DNA of 64,000 bases from Sphingomonas crocodyli (lineage in GTDB: Bacteria; Pseudomonadota; Alphaproteobacteria; Sphingomonadales; Sphingomonadaceae): NCBI RefSeq assembly GCF_004005865.1, contig NZ_SACN01000001.1, forward strand, positions 2,914,001 to 2,978,000. The letters run 5' to 3'. Of the stretch, positions 25,947 through 34,962 are shown piece after piece. Positions within the stretch are counted from its first letter, which is position 1. The number at the start of each line of letters is the position of its first letter. Below the pieces are notes generated by a model that was given only the letters and a program-made list of their open reading frames with translations, had not been told where the DNA came from and did no database searches. The translations under genes were made by a program, and so were the position numbers.

Positions 25947-27497
25947 ATGTTGCGTCCGTACCTGTTTCGCGCCACCTCCATCATCGCCACGGCTTTGCTG
26001 CTCGCATCGTGCGGGGGGAGCGACGGCGGCTCCGGATCGGGCGGAGGCGGGGGCGGCAGCCCGGCCAACAGCGCCCCGGTCTTCACCTCGCCCGGCACGC
26101 TCTCGGTCGTCGAAAACGCCACCGGCACGATCTACACCGCGACGGCGACCGACGCCGACAACAACCCGCTGAGCTATTCGATCTCGGGCGGGCTCGATCG
26201 CGCGGCGTTCCAGATCACGGCTGCGGGTGCACTTTCCTTCGCCGCCAGCCCCGATTTCGAGGCGCCCGCCGATTCCGATCGCAACAATGTCTATCAGGTC
26301 GAAATCAGCGTCAGCGACGGCGTGACCTCCACCGCGCTCGCGCTGACCATCACCGTCACCAACGATCCGAATGACAGCTTCCGCACGCGCCGCGTCGCGA
26401 CCGGGCTGAACGGCGCGGTCTTCCTGGCCCCCGTGCCCGACAATTCGGGCCGCGTCTTCGTGGTCCAGCGCACGGGCTTCGTCCGCATCCTGACGCCATC
26501 GACCGGCGCAGTCGCGGGCGCGCCCTTCATCGACGTGTCGAGCCAGATCTCGACCGATGGCGAGCGCGGCCTGCTTGGCTTCGCGACCGCGCCCGATTTC
26601 GCGACCAGCGGCACCTTCTATCTTTACCTCACCAACCCCGGCGGCACGATCGAGCTGCGGCGTTATCAGACGCAGGCGGGCAATCGCGACGTCGGCGACG
26701 TCAGCAGCGGCGACGTGATCCTGTCGATCCCGCACCCGACCTTCAGCAACCACAATGGCGGGTGGATCGGCTTCGATGCGAACAACCTGCTCTATGTCGC
26801 GACCGGCGATGGCGGGGGCGGCGGCGATCCTTCGGGCAATGCGCAGAATCGCAACGCCCTGCTCGGCAAGATATTGCGGATTGATCCGCGCAGCGACGCC
26901 TTCCCGGCCGATCCCAATCGCGATTACACGATCCCGGCGGGCAATCCCTTTGCGGGCGGCGGCGGCGCGGGCGAAGTGTGGGCGCTGGGCCTGCGCAATC
27001 CGTTCCGCAACAGCTTCGATCCCACCACCGGCAATCTCTACATCGCCGATGTCGGGCAGGACGTGATCGAGGAAGTCAATCTGATGCGCCCAACCGATGG
27101 CGGCGCGAACTTCGGCTGGAACCGGCGCGAAGGCACGCAAGCCTATAATGGCGGCACGAACGATCCCACCTTCACCCCGCCCGTCACCGAATATGCGCAC
27201 GGCACCGGGGAGCTGCAGGGCGATTCGATCACCGGCGGCTATGTCTATCGCGGGCCGATCACGTCGCTACGCGGCCTCTATTTCTTCGCCGATTTCGTGC
27301 GATCGCGCATCTGGTCGATCCCTGTCGCCGACCTCGTCCCCGGACAGACCGCGCCCAGCAGCCGCTTCACGCTGCGCAGCCTGGCGCCCAATGCCGGCAC
27401 GATCACCCAGATCACCAGCTTCGGCGTCGATCAGACGGGCAATCTCTACATTTTGAGCCTGAGCGGCGACATCTTCGTCATCGAACCGGGAAGCTGA
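25947..27497 (+). CDS. lipoprotein with cadherin-like domain and PQQ/sorbosone dehydrogenase-type beta-propeller
   Basis: 516 residues. Lipoprotein signal with lipobox LLASC, then a Gly/Ser linker. Residues about 43-145 form a cadherin-like Ig domain (VVENATGTIYTATATDADNNPLSY). Residues about 150-515 are the GSDH/Sdh-type six-bladed propeller: DGERGLLGFATAPDF, HNGGWIGFDANNLLYVATGDGGGGGDP, LGKILRIDP and VWALGLRNPFRNSF. The family oxidises aldoses or sorbosone with PQQ and calcium at the cell surface, but many members (HHIP-like) have no proven activity. It is anchored to a membrane facing the periplasm or outside. Confidence 0.85.
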   Translation: MLRPYLFRATSIIATALLLASCGGSDGGSGSGGGGGGSPANSAPVFTSPGTLSVVENATGTIYTATATDADNNPLSYSISGGLDRAAFQITAAGALSFAASPDFEAPADSDRNNVYQVEISVSDGVTSTALALTITVTNDPNDSFRTRRVATGLNGAVFLAPVPDNSGRVFVVQRTGFVRILTPSTGAVAGAPFIDVSSQISTDGERGLLGFATAPDFATSGTFYLYLTNPGGTIELRRYQTQAGNRDVGDVSSGDVILSIPHPTFSNHNGGWIGFDANNLLYVATGDGGGGGDPSGNAQNRNALLGKILRIDPRSDAFPADPNRDYTIPAGNPFAGGGGAGEVWALGLRNPFRNSFDPTTGNLYIADVGQDVIEEVNLMRPTDGGANFGWNRREGTQAYNGGTNDPTFTPPVTEYAHGTGELQGDSITGGYVYRGPITSLRGLYFFADFVRSRIWSIPVADLVPGQTAPSSRFTLRSLAPNAGTITQITSFGVDQTGNLYILSLSGDIFVIEPGS

Positions 27498-27506
27498 CCC
27501 TAAAAA

Positions 27507-27631
27507 TCCTCCCCCGCTAGGGGGAGGTGGCGCCGAAAGCGACGGAGGGGGAGGACGCGACTCATTACGAGTTGGTCGCCGCCCTCCCCCTCCGTCAGCT
27601 ACGCTGACACCTCCCCCTGGCGGGGGAGGAT
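27507..27631. repeat. long palindromic repeat, CCTCCCCC family (full copy)
   Basis: About 125 bp. Each end is a small hairpin (TCCTCCCCC-GCTAG-GGGGAGG and its mirror), and the inner part contains GACGGAGGGGGAGG opposed by CCCTCCCCCTCCGTC. The copy at 53772 is nearly identical apart from the centre. It lies between the convergent propeller lipoprotein and GMC oxidoreductase genes and could terminate both transcripts. Confidence 0.88.
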
Positions 27632-27639
27632 TAAGAGCA

Positions 27640-29259
27640 TTACTCCGCCGCCTCCGCATAGCAGAAGTCCGGCTGTTCGCGGCCCAGCACGCCCGCGACA
27701 TGATCGGCGGTGCGCATCGCCAGTGCGATGATCGTCAGCGTCGGATTCGCCCAGCCCGACGTCGGGAAAAGCGAGCTGCCCGCGACATAGAGGTTGGCGA
27801 TGCCGTGGACGCGCGTGTCGCCATCGGTCACGCCGTGGCGCGGATCGGCGGACATGCGCGTGGTGCCGATATGGTGATAGCCGCCGATCGGATGGACGCT
27901 GATCAACGGGTCGCTGACCCACGCCTTCTCCGCATCGGACAGCCACGCCGCGCGCTCGACCCGGCCGAGGCCGAGCCGCGCCAGTTCGCCGCCCAGCGCG
28001 TCGACGAGGCCGCCGACGCTGTCGACATCGAGCGCGGTCGTCCGCCAGTCGAGCGTCGCGCGCTGCATACCGGTTGCATCGCGATCGGAACCCAGCAGCA
28101 CGCGGCTGTCGGGGTTCGGCGCCTGTTCGGCGCGCACCACCAGCGCCACGTCGCTGATCCCCAGCCTATTGAGCACCCAGGGGCGCAGCGGATCGCTCAC
28201 CCGCTGCGCCGCGCCCACGACCTGTTTCACCGTGCGCCACATCCGGCGGCCCGTCTGGGTCGGCGCGGCATTGTGCTTGGCATGGTTATAAGCGCGCATC
28301 GCAATCGGCTGGCTGCCATGCGCGGGCCGGCGCGGGGCGATCGTCAGCGAACTGTTGAGCAGCCCTTCGCGCGCCTGCAAGGCCGGTGACGGCGCGATCA
28401 TCGGCGCGATCGTCTCGCCATCCGCCTCACGCTTGGCGAAGGCGGCGAGCAGCGACCAGACCGCGCCATCCACCACGCGCCCGCCGCGCGCATGTGGATG
28501 CTCCATGAAATAGCGGCCGACCTGATCGTGGCCATTGCCCAGCCCCTGTCGCTGCACCGATTGCGATGCGAGCAGCAGCCGAGGATTTTCGATCCCGCCC
28601 GCCGCCAGCACGAAGGCGCGCGCATGAACCTGCGTCCGCCGCCCGCCCGGCGCCACGATGTCGAGCCGATCGATCGCCTTGCCCGCCGGATCGGCGACGA
28701 TCTCGCGCACCGTCGCGTGCGTCAGCACGGTCGCATTGCGATGATCGACCACGTCGCGGCTGCGCGCGAAGGAGAAGCGATCGAACATCTCGTCGAACGA
28801 CCAGTAAGGCGTCACCAGATTGTCCGCATCGAACCCCGGCATGTGCGGCGATCGATCGACGGGCGGCGCATCGCGCAGGCCCAGCGCGCGGCGCGCCTCG
28901 CGATAATAAGGCGCGATATCTTCATGCCCGATCGGCCAGCCCGAATGCGGCACCCAGGCGCGTTTTTCGAAATCGATCGGATCGAGTTTGGCGACGCGCC
29001 CGCCCCAGATCGCAGTGGTCCCGCCGAAGAAGCGCAGCCGGGCGTCCTCAAGCGGATAATATTCCTGCCCGATATTCGCGCCGTCATTGAGCGCCGCGGT
29101 CTCGCGCTCATAATCCAGCCCGCCGCTTTCGATCAGGACGATCGACAGGCCGGCGGACAGGAAACGGCGCGCCAGCGTGAGGCCCGCGGCCCCGGCCCCG
29201 ATGATCGCGACATCGGAATGGATCGGCGGCAGATCCGCGGAAACAAGATCGATATGCAT
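27640..29259 (-). CDS. GMC family FAD-dependent oxidoreductase
   Basis: 539 residues from ATG 29259 (GGAG 10 bp upstream). FAD-binding GxGxxG is VAIIGAGAAGLTLARRF near the N-terminus, with the ribose-binding acidic end in LIESGGLD. RFFGGTTAIWGGR is the GMC signature region, and a C-terminal HPIGGYHHIGTTRM carries the candidate active-site histidines, followed by NLYVAGSSLFPTSGWANPTLTI, which closes the FAD site. Such enzymes oxidise alcohols or sugars. Its start lies 4 bp after the anti-sigma gene stop, so it is in the same operon as the sigma and anti-sigma factors. Confidence 0.9.
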   Translation of the reverse strand: MHIDLVSADLPPIHSDVAIIGAGAAGLTLARRFLSAGLSIVLIESGGLDYERETAALNDGANIGQEYYPLEDARLRFFGGTTAIWGGRVAKLDPIDFEKRAWVPHSGWPIGHEDIAPYYREARRALGLRDAPPVDRSPHMPGFDADNLVTPYWSFDEMFDRFSFARSRDVVDHRNATVLTHATVREIVADPAGKAIDRLDIVAPGGRRTQVHARAFVLAAGGIENPRLLLASQSVQRQGLGNGHDQVGRYFMEHPHARGGRVVDGAVWSLLAAFAKREADGETIAPMIAPSPALQAREGLLNSSLTIAPRRPAHGSQPIAMRAYNHAKHNAAPTQTGRRMWRTVKQVVGAAQRVSDPLRPWVLNRLGISDVALVVRAEQAPNPDSRVLLGSDRDATGMQRATLDWRTTALDVDSVGGLVDALGGELARLGLGRVERAAWLSDAEKAWVSDPLISVHPIGGYHHIGTTRMSADPRHGVTDGDTRVHGIANLYVAGSSLFPTSGWANPTLTIIALAMRTADHVAGVLGREQPDFCYAEAAE

Positions 29260-29263
29260 TGAA

Positions 29264-30031
29264 CTACTCCAGCCGATTGTCGGCGAGATCCTCGGCCGCA
29301 AGGTCGAGCGCGTCGGGCGCTTCCATGCCGGTCAGCGCATAGGCGATGTCGCCGTTGCGCCAGTAGGCGACGGAGGTGTCGCCGTGCCGGACCGAAACCG
29401 GCCGGATCGGCGCGGCCGCCGCGCTGCGCACTGCGAACACCGATGCGACATTGCCCTTGTCGGTGCGCACCATGATCTGCAGCGCCGGCCCCTCGTCGGA
29501 CGGCACCACCTGAACATCGGTGACGCGCCAGCCATCGGGCAGCACCGGAACGCGGATTCGCGTCCATTCGGCGATATCACGCCGATCGAACACCTCATCC
29601 TCGCGCTGCGACTTCATGTTGACGCGCAACAGGCCGGTGCGGAACGCCATCGCGGCGTCGGCAACATAGGATGGGGGGCTCGCCTCGGCGCCCTTGGGGT
29701 TCAGCGTCAGCGAAGCGGTACCGACACCCGCGACCAGCAGCGCCGCCGCGGCCCAGCCCATACGGCGGGGCCGCGGTGACGGCCGCGCAGCCAGATGCGT
29801 CTCCAGCCGCTCGGCATCCTGAACGAGCGAGGCGGGCGCGTGTTCGGCTCCACCATGTCGGCTTTCGCCGTGAAGAAGACGCAGCGCGGTACGAATGCTC
29901 AGATCGGCCATCACCCGCGCGGCAGCGGCCGGGTCGTGCGCCAGATGCTCCTCGACGGCCAGCCGGCGCTGCAGGTCCAGCTCGCCATCGATATAGGCGT
30001 TGATGTCGAGATCGGTGACGCGATCAGTCAC
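29264..30031 (-). CDS. anti-sigma factor (membrane-bound)
   Basis: 255 residues from GTG 30031, which overlaps the sigma-factor stop by 8 bp; the longer open frame starts inside the sigma gene with TTG. The N-terminal part (TDLDINAYIDGELDLQRR, then VEEHLAHDP) is the usual anti-sigma helical domain, without a HxxxCxxC zinc motif. One membrane helix lies near residues 91-112 (GWAAAALLVAGVGTASLTL). The periplasmic part is beta-rich and may be the sensor. It probably holds the co-encoded ECF sigma factor inactive. Confidence 0.85.
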   Translation of the reverse strand: MTDRVTDLDINAYIDGELDLQRRLAVEEHLAHDPAAAARVMADLSIRTALRLLHGESRHGGAEHAPASLVQDAERLETHLAARPSPRPRRMGWAAAALLVAGVGTASLTLNPKGAEASPPSYVADAAMAFRTGLLRVNMKSQREDEVFDRRDIAEWTRIRVPVLPDGWRVTDVQVVPSDEGPALQIMVRTDKGNVASVFAVRSAAAAPIRPVSVRHGDTSVAYWRNGDIAYALTGMEAPDALDLAAEDLADNRLE

Positions 30032-30551
30032 GGCCGCCCACCACAAGCCGCAATCCCGGCTTGCCCTCCAGCGGTTCGCGCAGCGCGGCGCGGGCGCGCG
30101 ACAGGCGCGACATCACCGTTCCGATCGGCAGGCCCAACACGTCGGCCGCCTCGCGATAGCCCAGCCCCTCGATCGCGACGAGGTGCAGCACCTCGCGCTG
30201 CGGATCGGGCAGCGCGGCGAACCGATCGGCCACTTCGCGCAGGAACAGGTTGAGTTCGGGGCCACCTTCGTCGACGGCCGGCACCGCATCCTCGATCTCG
30301 GCCAGGCTGCGCTGCTCGGCGGCGCGGCGGCGGATGCGGCTGACGAACTCGTTATGGACGATCGCGAGCAGCCAGGGCTTGAGCGGGCGCGACGGATCGA
30401 AGCGTTCGCGCTTTTCCAGCGCGTTGAGCATCGCCTGCTGCACCAGATCGTCCGCCGCCGAAACATCGCGGGTAAGCGAGCGCGCATAGCGGCGCAAAGC
30501 CGCCAGATGCTGGACTATATCGAACGCAACTCTCCGAACCATGTGACGCAT
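30024..30551 (-). CDS. ECF-type RNA polymerase sigma factor
   Basis: 175 residues. Region 2 contains LTRDVSAADDLVQQAMLNAL and the core-binding PLKPWLLAIVHNEFVSR; region 4 contains LPDPQREVLHLVAIEGLGYREAADVLG and IGTVMSRLSRARAALR, the -35 recognition helix-turn-helix. It is translationally coupled to the anti-sigma gene and followed by a GMC oxidoreductase, its probable regulon member. ATG at 30551 or the internal ATG at 30542 could be the start. No EcfG-type GGAAC/CGTT promoter is visible in the 123-bp upstream gap. Confidence 0.93.
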   Translation of the reverse strand: MRHMVRRVAFDIVQHLAALRRYARSLTRDVSAADDLVQQAMLNALEKRERFDPSRPLKPWLLAIVHNEFVSRIRRRAAEQRSLAEIEDAVPAVDEGGPELNLFLREVADRFAALPDPQREVLHLVAIEGLGYREAADVLGLPIGTVMSRLSRARAALREPLEGKPGLRLVVGGRD

Positions 30552-30674
30552 ACGCGCGGATGGCCGCTTTTATTCCGCTTCGTGTCATATTTTTTAATTG
30601 GCCGCGCGCACTTGGCGGTTGGCATCATTTAAGATAGCGGATGGGGTCCATTTCGACGGGCAACCAGAAAGACG

Positions 30675-31565
30675 ATGCCGGACGACAGTAGTAGCGCCGC
30701 TGACAGCGGCGGACGATTTTGGCGCAGCCTGCGCTCGCTCTTCGGACAGGAGCCAGAGCCCAGCCTGCGCGATCAGATCGAAGAAGCGATCGAGGAGCAT
30801 GAAGGCGAAACGGCCGAGGAGGACGATCTGTCCCAGGCCGAGCGCGACATGCTCCGCAACATCCTGCATTTCGGTGAGCGCAATGTCGGCGATGTCGGCG
30901 TGCCGCGCAGTTCGATCGTGGCGGTGCCCGAAACGATCGGCTTCGCAGAACTCGTGCAGCGTTTCGCCGATGCCGAACATAGCCGCCTGCCCGTCTATCG
31001 CGACAATCTGGATCATGTGATCGGCATGGTCCACGTGAAGGACGTGTTCCGCATCATCGCGACCGGCGCGCCCGCGCCCGATACGATCGCGGCGCTGATC
31101 CGCCAGCCGCGCTACGTCCCCTCGTCCATGCGGATCATCGATCTGCTGGCCGAAATGCGTGAGGCGCGCACGCACTTGGCGATCGTGCTCAACGAATATA
31201 GCGGCACCGACGGCCTCGTCACGATCGAGGATCTGGTCGAAGAGATCGTCGGCAAGATCGAGGACGAGCATGACGAGGCGGAAGAGGAACTCCTCATCGC
31301 GCTCGGCGATTCGATCTGGCAGGCCGATGCCCGCGCCGAACTGCACGACGTCGCCAAGCTGATCGATCCGCGCCTGGCCGAAATCGACGACGATGTCGAA
31401 ACGCTGGGCGGTCTCGCCTCTTCGCTCGCCGGCCATGTGCCGCAGCCGGGCGAGATGGTGGAGCATCCCAGCGGCTGGCGCCTCGAAATCGCCGATGCCG
31501 ACGAACGCCGCGTGAAGCGCCTGCTGCTGCACCCACCGGTCGAGGAGCCCGAGCCGCAGGATTGA
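30675..31565 (+). CDS. corC: CorC-like CBS-domain protein (hemolysin family, transporter-associated)
   Basis: 296 residues. An acidic N-terminus (EEAIEEHEGETAEEDD) leads into a CBS pair (about 65-190: VGVPRSSIVAVPE, RLPVYRDNLDHVIGMVHVKDVF, NEYSGTDGLVTIEDLVEEIVGKIEDEHD) and the C-terminal CorC_HlyC domain (about 205-285). CorC proteins take part in Mg/Co efflux and envelope maintenance at the inner membrane. It is often the gene directly after ybeY; here it lies downstream of an unrelated insert and has its own AGAAAGACG ribosome-binding site. Confidence 0.93.
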   Translation: MPDDSSSAADSGGRFWRSLRSLFGQEPEPSLRDQIEEAIEEHEGETAEEDDLSQAERDMLRNILHFGERNVGDVGVPRSSIVAVPETIGFAELVQRFADAEHSRLPVYRDNLDHVIGMVHVKDVFRIIATGAPAPDTIAALIRQPRYVPSSMRIIDLLAEMREARTHLAIVLNEYSGTDGLVTIEDLVEEIVGKIEDEHDEAEEELLIALGDSIWQADARAELHDVAKLIDPRLAEIDDDVETLGGLASSLAGHVPQPGEMVEHPSGWRLEIADADERRVKRLLLHPPVEEPEPQD

Positions 31566-31642
31566 TCATCTTGACGCCGTAACGACATTCCGCGCTAGAT
31601 AGACGCGGTCCGCCATACGGGCCGCGTTGCGAGGATCATGCG

Positions 31643-32131
31643 TTGAGTAACAGGATCGGCGGCACGTTACGCAAGCTGCAGCGCAGCTATCTGATCCCCA
31701 AATCGATCCGCACGCGGATGCTGCGCATGGCAGGGATCGACATCAATGACGCGATCGTCAGCCCCGGCCTGCACATCGGCCCCGACGTGCGCGTCCGGAT
31801 CGAGCCGAAGGCCTATATCAACGCGGGCTGCTTCTTCGACGATGCGGGCGAAATCCATATCGGCGAATATGTCCATCTGGGGCCGGGCGTGACGCTGGTG
31901 ACGACCGACCATAAGATCGGCGCCGCGAAAAAGCGCGCAGGCACGCCTTTTTCGGGCACGATCCGAATCGAAAAGGGCAGCTGGCTCGGCGCGCGATCGG
32001 TGGTCTTTTCGGGCGTGACGATCGCGGAGGGCTGCATCGTCGGCGCAGGCGCGATCGTGACCAAGAGCACCGAGCCGCACGGCGTCTATGTCGGCGCCCC
32101 CGCCCGCCGGATCCGCGACTTGCCCGTCTAA
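31643..32131 (+). CDS. hexapeptide-repeat acyltransferase (maltose/galactoside O-acetyltransferase-like)
   Basis: 162 residues starting at TTG 31643, supported by GCGAGGA 6-8 bp upstream; the nearby ATG is out of frame. Left-handed beta-helix hexapeptides run through residues 40-155 (HIGPDVRVRIEP, IHIGEYVHLGPGVTLVTTDHKIG, GSWLGARSVVFSGVTIAEGCIVGAGAIVTKS), and the His of TTDHKIG corresponds to the catalytic His of the family. Enzymes of this class acetylate sugars. It could act on surface polysaccharide, but nothing adjacent proves this. Confidence 0.88.
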   Translation: MSNRIGGTLRKLQRSYLIPKSIRTRMLRMAGIDINDAIVSPGLHIGPDVRVRIEPKAYINAGCFFDDAGEIHIGEYVHLGPGVTLVTTDHKIGAAKKRAGTPFSGTIRIEKGSWLGARSVVFSGVTIAEGCIVGAGAIVTKSTEPHGVYVGAPARRIRDLPV

Positions 32132-32134
32132 CCT

Positions 32135-33478
32135 TCAGTCGAGCAACTCGGCCAGCGGGATCAGATGCTCGATCCGGCTGGTGCGGTTGAGGACGGGTTC
32201 GAGCAGCAGCATCTGCCGCATCGTGCGGGCATGGAACAAGGCGACCAGCGCCGCATCCCGATCCGGCCCCGCCGCCAGCACGAAGGCTTCGAGCGCGGCG
32301 TCCCCGCTTTGCCAGTCGGGATGGCGAACGCCGGTCATCGCGGCGATATCGTCCAGGTTCGCAGCCTCGATTCCCGGCCCGAAGATCGCCGCGCGTTGCG
32401 CGAAGCGGGCGGTGCGCGCGGTCGCGTCGCGCCGATAGGCCGCATCGGCATCACCCGCCGTAAGATCGCCGATCGTGTCCGGCAGCGCGTCGGCGATCCC
32501 GGCATGGCGCCCCGGCGCGGGTTCGGGCAGCGTCACCGGGGGCAGATCGACCCCGATGATCGCCGCAATCGCCTCGATTCCCGTCAGCGCATATTGATGA
32601 AACCATTCCAGATATTGCAGCGTCTCGGGCACGGCGCGCGGGGCGTGGAGTTCGCCGACCAGCGACATCGGGGTCGCGAGCGAGAATTGGGCGGTGTGGA
32701 ATTCGATCGCCACCCTATCGAGCGGCTGCCCGCTCGCCGCCTCATAACGGCGCAGCGCGCGGCCGATATCGCCCAGCGGCTCGGGGATCGTGCGCAACCG
32801 CAACCCCGCCAGATCGTGCGCGATATCGCCGATATGCGCGAGTTCGACGTCGAGCAGCCCGGTCAGTCGATCGCCTTCGAACATGAACTGCGCCGGATCG
32901 CCCAGAATGAAGCGCGGATCGTAGCGGTGGCGTGGCACGTTGCGGTGCAGCCACTGGATGCCGAACTCCAGCAGCGGCTCGGGCCTTCGCTTCGTCGGTC
33001 GATAGCGTCGCTCGAACCGTTCGAAATTGACGAGCGCCAGCGCCTCGGCATCGGCCGGTACCGGAAAGCCCAGGGGCGTGAACTCGGCCGTGTCGCGCGC
33101 ATGGATGACCGCCAGCACGTCCATATAATGATCCATGATCGCCCCGCGCGCCGCATCGCTGTCGGCGGTGGCCAGATTGGCGCGACCGGGCAGGCGATCC
33201 ATCACCACCGCGCTCGCTTCATCGATCATCCCATAGACATGCGGCACCGGCACGCCCGCCGCCTCCAGTCGTTCGAGGATGCCGGCTTCGAGCGAGACGG
33301 GCACGCTGCCCTCCATCCCCTCCCGATCGCCGCGCACATAGAGCGGCAGCAGCGCGCCATCGTGATCGACATCGACGAACCAGGCGGGCCGCCAGCGCGG
33401 CTGGCGCTCGATCCGGATCACGCGCCCCAGATGCGCCTCGATCCACGCGACGATCCGCGCCTCGGCCGTCCCCTCCAT
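32135..33478 (-). CDS. aminoglycoside-phosphotransferase-like (APH) family protein with altered catalytic loop
   Basis: 447 residues of the APH/choline-kinase fold: N-lobe with RPAWFVDVDHDGALLPLYVRG and the alphaC-like YGMIDEASAVVMDRLPGRANL, C-lobe with ILGDPAQFMFEGDRLTGLLDVELAHIGD. The Brenner motif normally HGDxxxxN is here LGDPAQFMF: the His is Leu and the metal-binding Asn is replaced, while the second Asp (LDVELAH) remains. The C-terminal 100 residues are an extra helical part. Proteins of this group in sphingomonads are often linked to acyl-CoA metabolism. Kinase activity is doubtful. The 3' end nearly abuts the acyltransferase gene, convergently. Confidence 0.78.
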   Translation of the reverse strand: MEGTAEARIVAWIEAHLGRVIRIERQPRWRPAWFVDVDHDGALLPLYVRGDREGMEGSVPVSLEAGILERLEAAGVPVPHVYGMIDEASAVVMDRLPGRANLATADSDAARGAIMDHYMDVLAVIHARDTAEFTPLGFPVPADAEALALVNFERFERRYRPTKRRPEPLLEFGIQWLHRNVPRHRYDPRFILGDPAQFMFEGDRLTGLLDVELAHIGDIAHDLAGLRLRTIPEPLGDIGRALRRYEAASGQPLDRVAIEFHTAQFSLATPMSLVGELHAPRAVPETLQYLEWFHQYALTGIEAIAAIIGVDLPPVTLPEPAPGRHAGIADALPDTIGDLTAGDADAAYRRDATARTARFAQRAAIFGPGIEAANLDDIAAMTGVRHPDWQSGDAALEAFVLAAGPDRDAALVALFHARTMRQMLLLEPVLNRTSRIEHLIPLAELLD

Positions 33479-33590
33479 CGCCCACTCCCCGTCTGTCCTG
33501 TTTCCGACCAGTCTGACAGGCGATGCGCCACCTCGCTATCTCCACAAACGCATGCTAATTCTTGCGAAAATTCAGCAGGAAGCAGGTGCC

Positions 33591-34934
33591 ATGAGCCGCA
33601 GGACGCGCATCATCTTTATCGTAGCGGGCGTCATCGTCGCGCTGCTGCTCGCAGGCGGCTTCTGGCTGTCGCGGGGCGATCAGGCGCAGGTCGCGCTCGA
33701 TCAGGTGACGGGCACGCGCCCGAAGCTGACCGAGGTGCGCGAGCAGACTTTCCCCACGATCGGCGTCGCCAAGGCGATCGGCTGGAAGGCGGGCGAGGCG
33801 CCGACGGCGGCGAAGGGGCTGAAGGTTGCGGCCTTCGCCAGCGGCCTCGAACATCCGCGCTGGATCTACGTCCTGCCCAATGGCGACGTCCTCGTCTCCG
33901 AAAGCAATTCGCCGCCGCGCGACAGCAAGAATGGCGGCGGCGGCATCACCGGCTTCGTGATGAAGACGTTGATGGGCCGCGCAGGCGCGATGGTGCCCAG
34001 CCCCAACCGGATCATCCTGCTGCGCGACGCCGATGGCGACGGCAAGGCGGAGGTGAAGACCACGCTGATCGACGGGCTCAATTCGCCCAGCGGCATGGCC
34101 CTGGTCGGCGACACGCTCTACATCGCGAACACCGATGCGCTGGTGAAGGTGCCGTTCAAGGTCGGCGAAACCAAGATCACCGCAAAGCCGGTGGTCGTCA
34201 CCAAGCTGCCCGGCGGCTTCAACCATTGGGCGCGCAACGTGATCGCATCCGCCGACGGCAAGTCGCTGTTCGTGTCGGTCGGCTCGGCCAGCAATATCGG
34301 CGAGAACGGCATGGACCTGGAGGCCAAGCGCGCCGCGATCTGGCAGGTCAATCTGGAGACCGGCAAGGATCGCATCTACGCCTATGGCCTGCGCAACGCG
34401 AACGGCATGGCGCTGGAGCCCACGACCGGCGACCTTTGGACCGTGGTGAACGAACGCGACATGCTGGGTTCGGACATGGTGCCCGATTATCTGACCGAGG
34501 TGCAGCTGGGCGGCTTTTACGGCTGGCCCTATTATTTCTGGCACGGCGTGCGCGACGATCGCGTGCCGGAACCCGAAGACGATATGAGCGGCTATGTGAT
34601 CCGCCCCGATTATGCGCTGGGGCCGCATGTCGCCGCCCTCGGCCTCACCTTCTCGACCAATGCGATGCTGGGCGACGCATACCGCTCGGGCGCGTTCATC
34701 GGCGAACATGGTTCTTGGAACCGCAAGCCGCTGTCCGGATACAAGGTGGTGTTCGTGCCGTTCGATCAAGGCAAGCCCAAGGGCAAGCCGATCGACGTCC
34801 TGACCGGCTTCCTCGCCTCCGATCAGGGCGAAGCGCGCGGCCGCCCGGTGGCGGTGACGATCGCCAAGGACGGCGCCTTGCTCGTCACCGACGATGTCGG
34901 CAATACGGTGTGGCGGGTGACCGCCGCCAAATAA
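33591..34934 (+). CDS. membrane-anchored PQQ-dependent sugar dehydrogenase-like beta-propeller (sorbosone dehydrogenase family)
   Basis: 447 residues from ATG 33591 (CAGGAAGCAGG upstream). One membrane helix at residues 6-27 anchors a periplasmic propeller: FASGLEHPRWIYVLPNGDVLVSES, NRIILLRDADGDGK, LNSPSGMALVGDTLYIANT, GFNHWARNVIASADGKSLFVSVG, YAYGLRNANGMALEPTTGDLWTVVNERD and GAFIGEHGSWNRKP, all signature segments of the L-sorbosone / pyranose dehydrogenase group. It would oxidise a sugar or aldehyde with PQQ and pass electrons to the respiratory chain; no PQQ biosynthesis genes lie in the window. The second propeller of this type here after 25947. Confidence 0.88.
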   Translation: MSRRTRIIFIVAGVIVALLLAGGFWLSRGDQAQVALDQVTGTRPKLTEVREQTFPTIGVAKAIGWKAGEAPTAAKGLKVAAFASGLEHPRWIYVLPNGDVLVSESNSPPRDSKNGGGGITGFVMKTLMGRAGAMVPSPNRIILLRDADGDGKAEVKTTLIDGLNSPSGMALVGDTLYIANTDALVKVPFKVGETKITAKPVVVTKLPGGFNHWARNVIASADGKSLFVSVGSASNIGENGMDLEAKRAAIWQVNLETGKDRIYAYGLRNANGMALEPTTGDLWTVVNERDMLGSDMVPDYLTEVQLGGFYGWPYYFWHGVRDDRVPEPEDDMSGYVIRPDYALGPHVAALGLTFSTNAMLGDAYRSGAFIGEHGSWNRKPLSGYKVVFVPFDQGKPKGKPIDVLTGFLASDQGEARGRPVAVTIAKDGALLVTDDVGNTVWRVTAAK

Positions 34935-34962
34935 GCGGGGCGCCCTTCCGAAGGAGAGGGGC

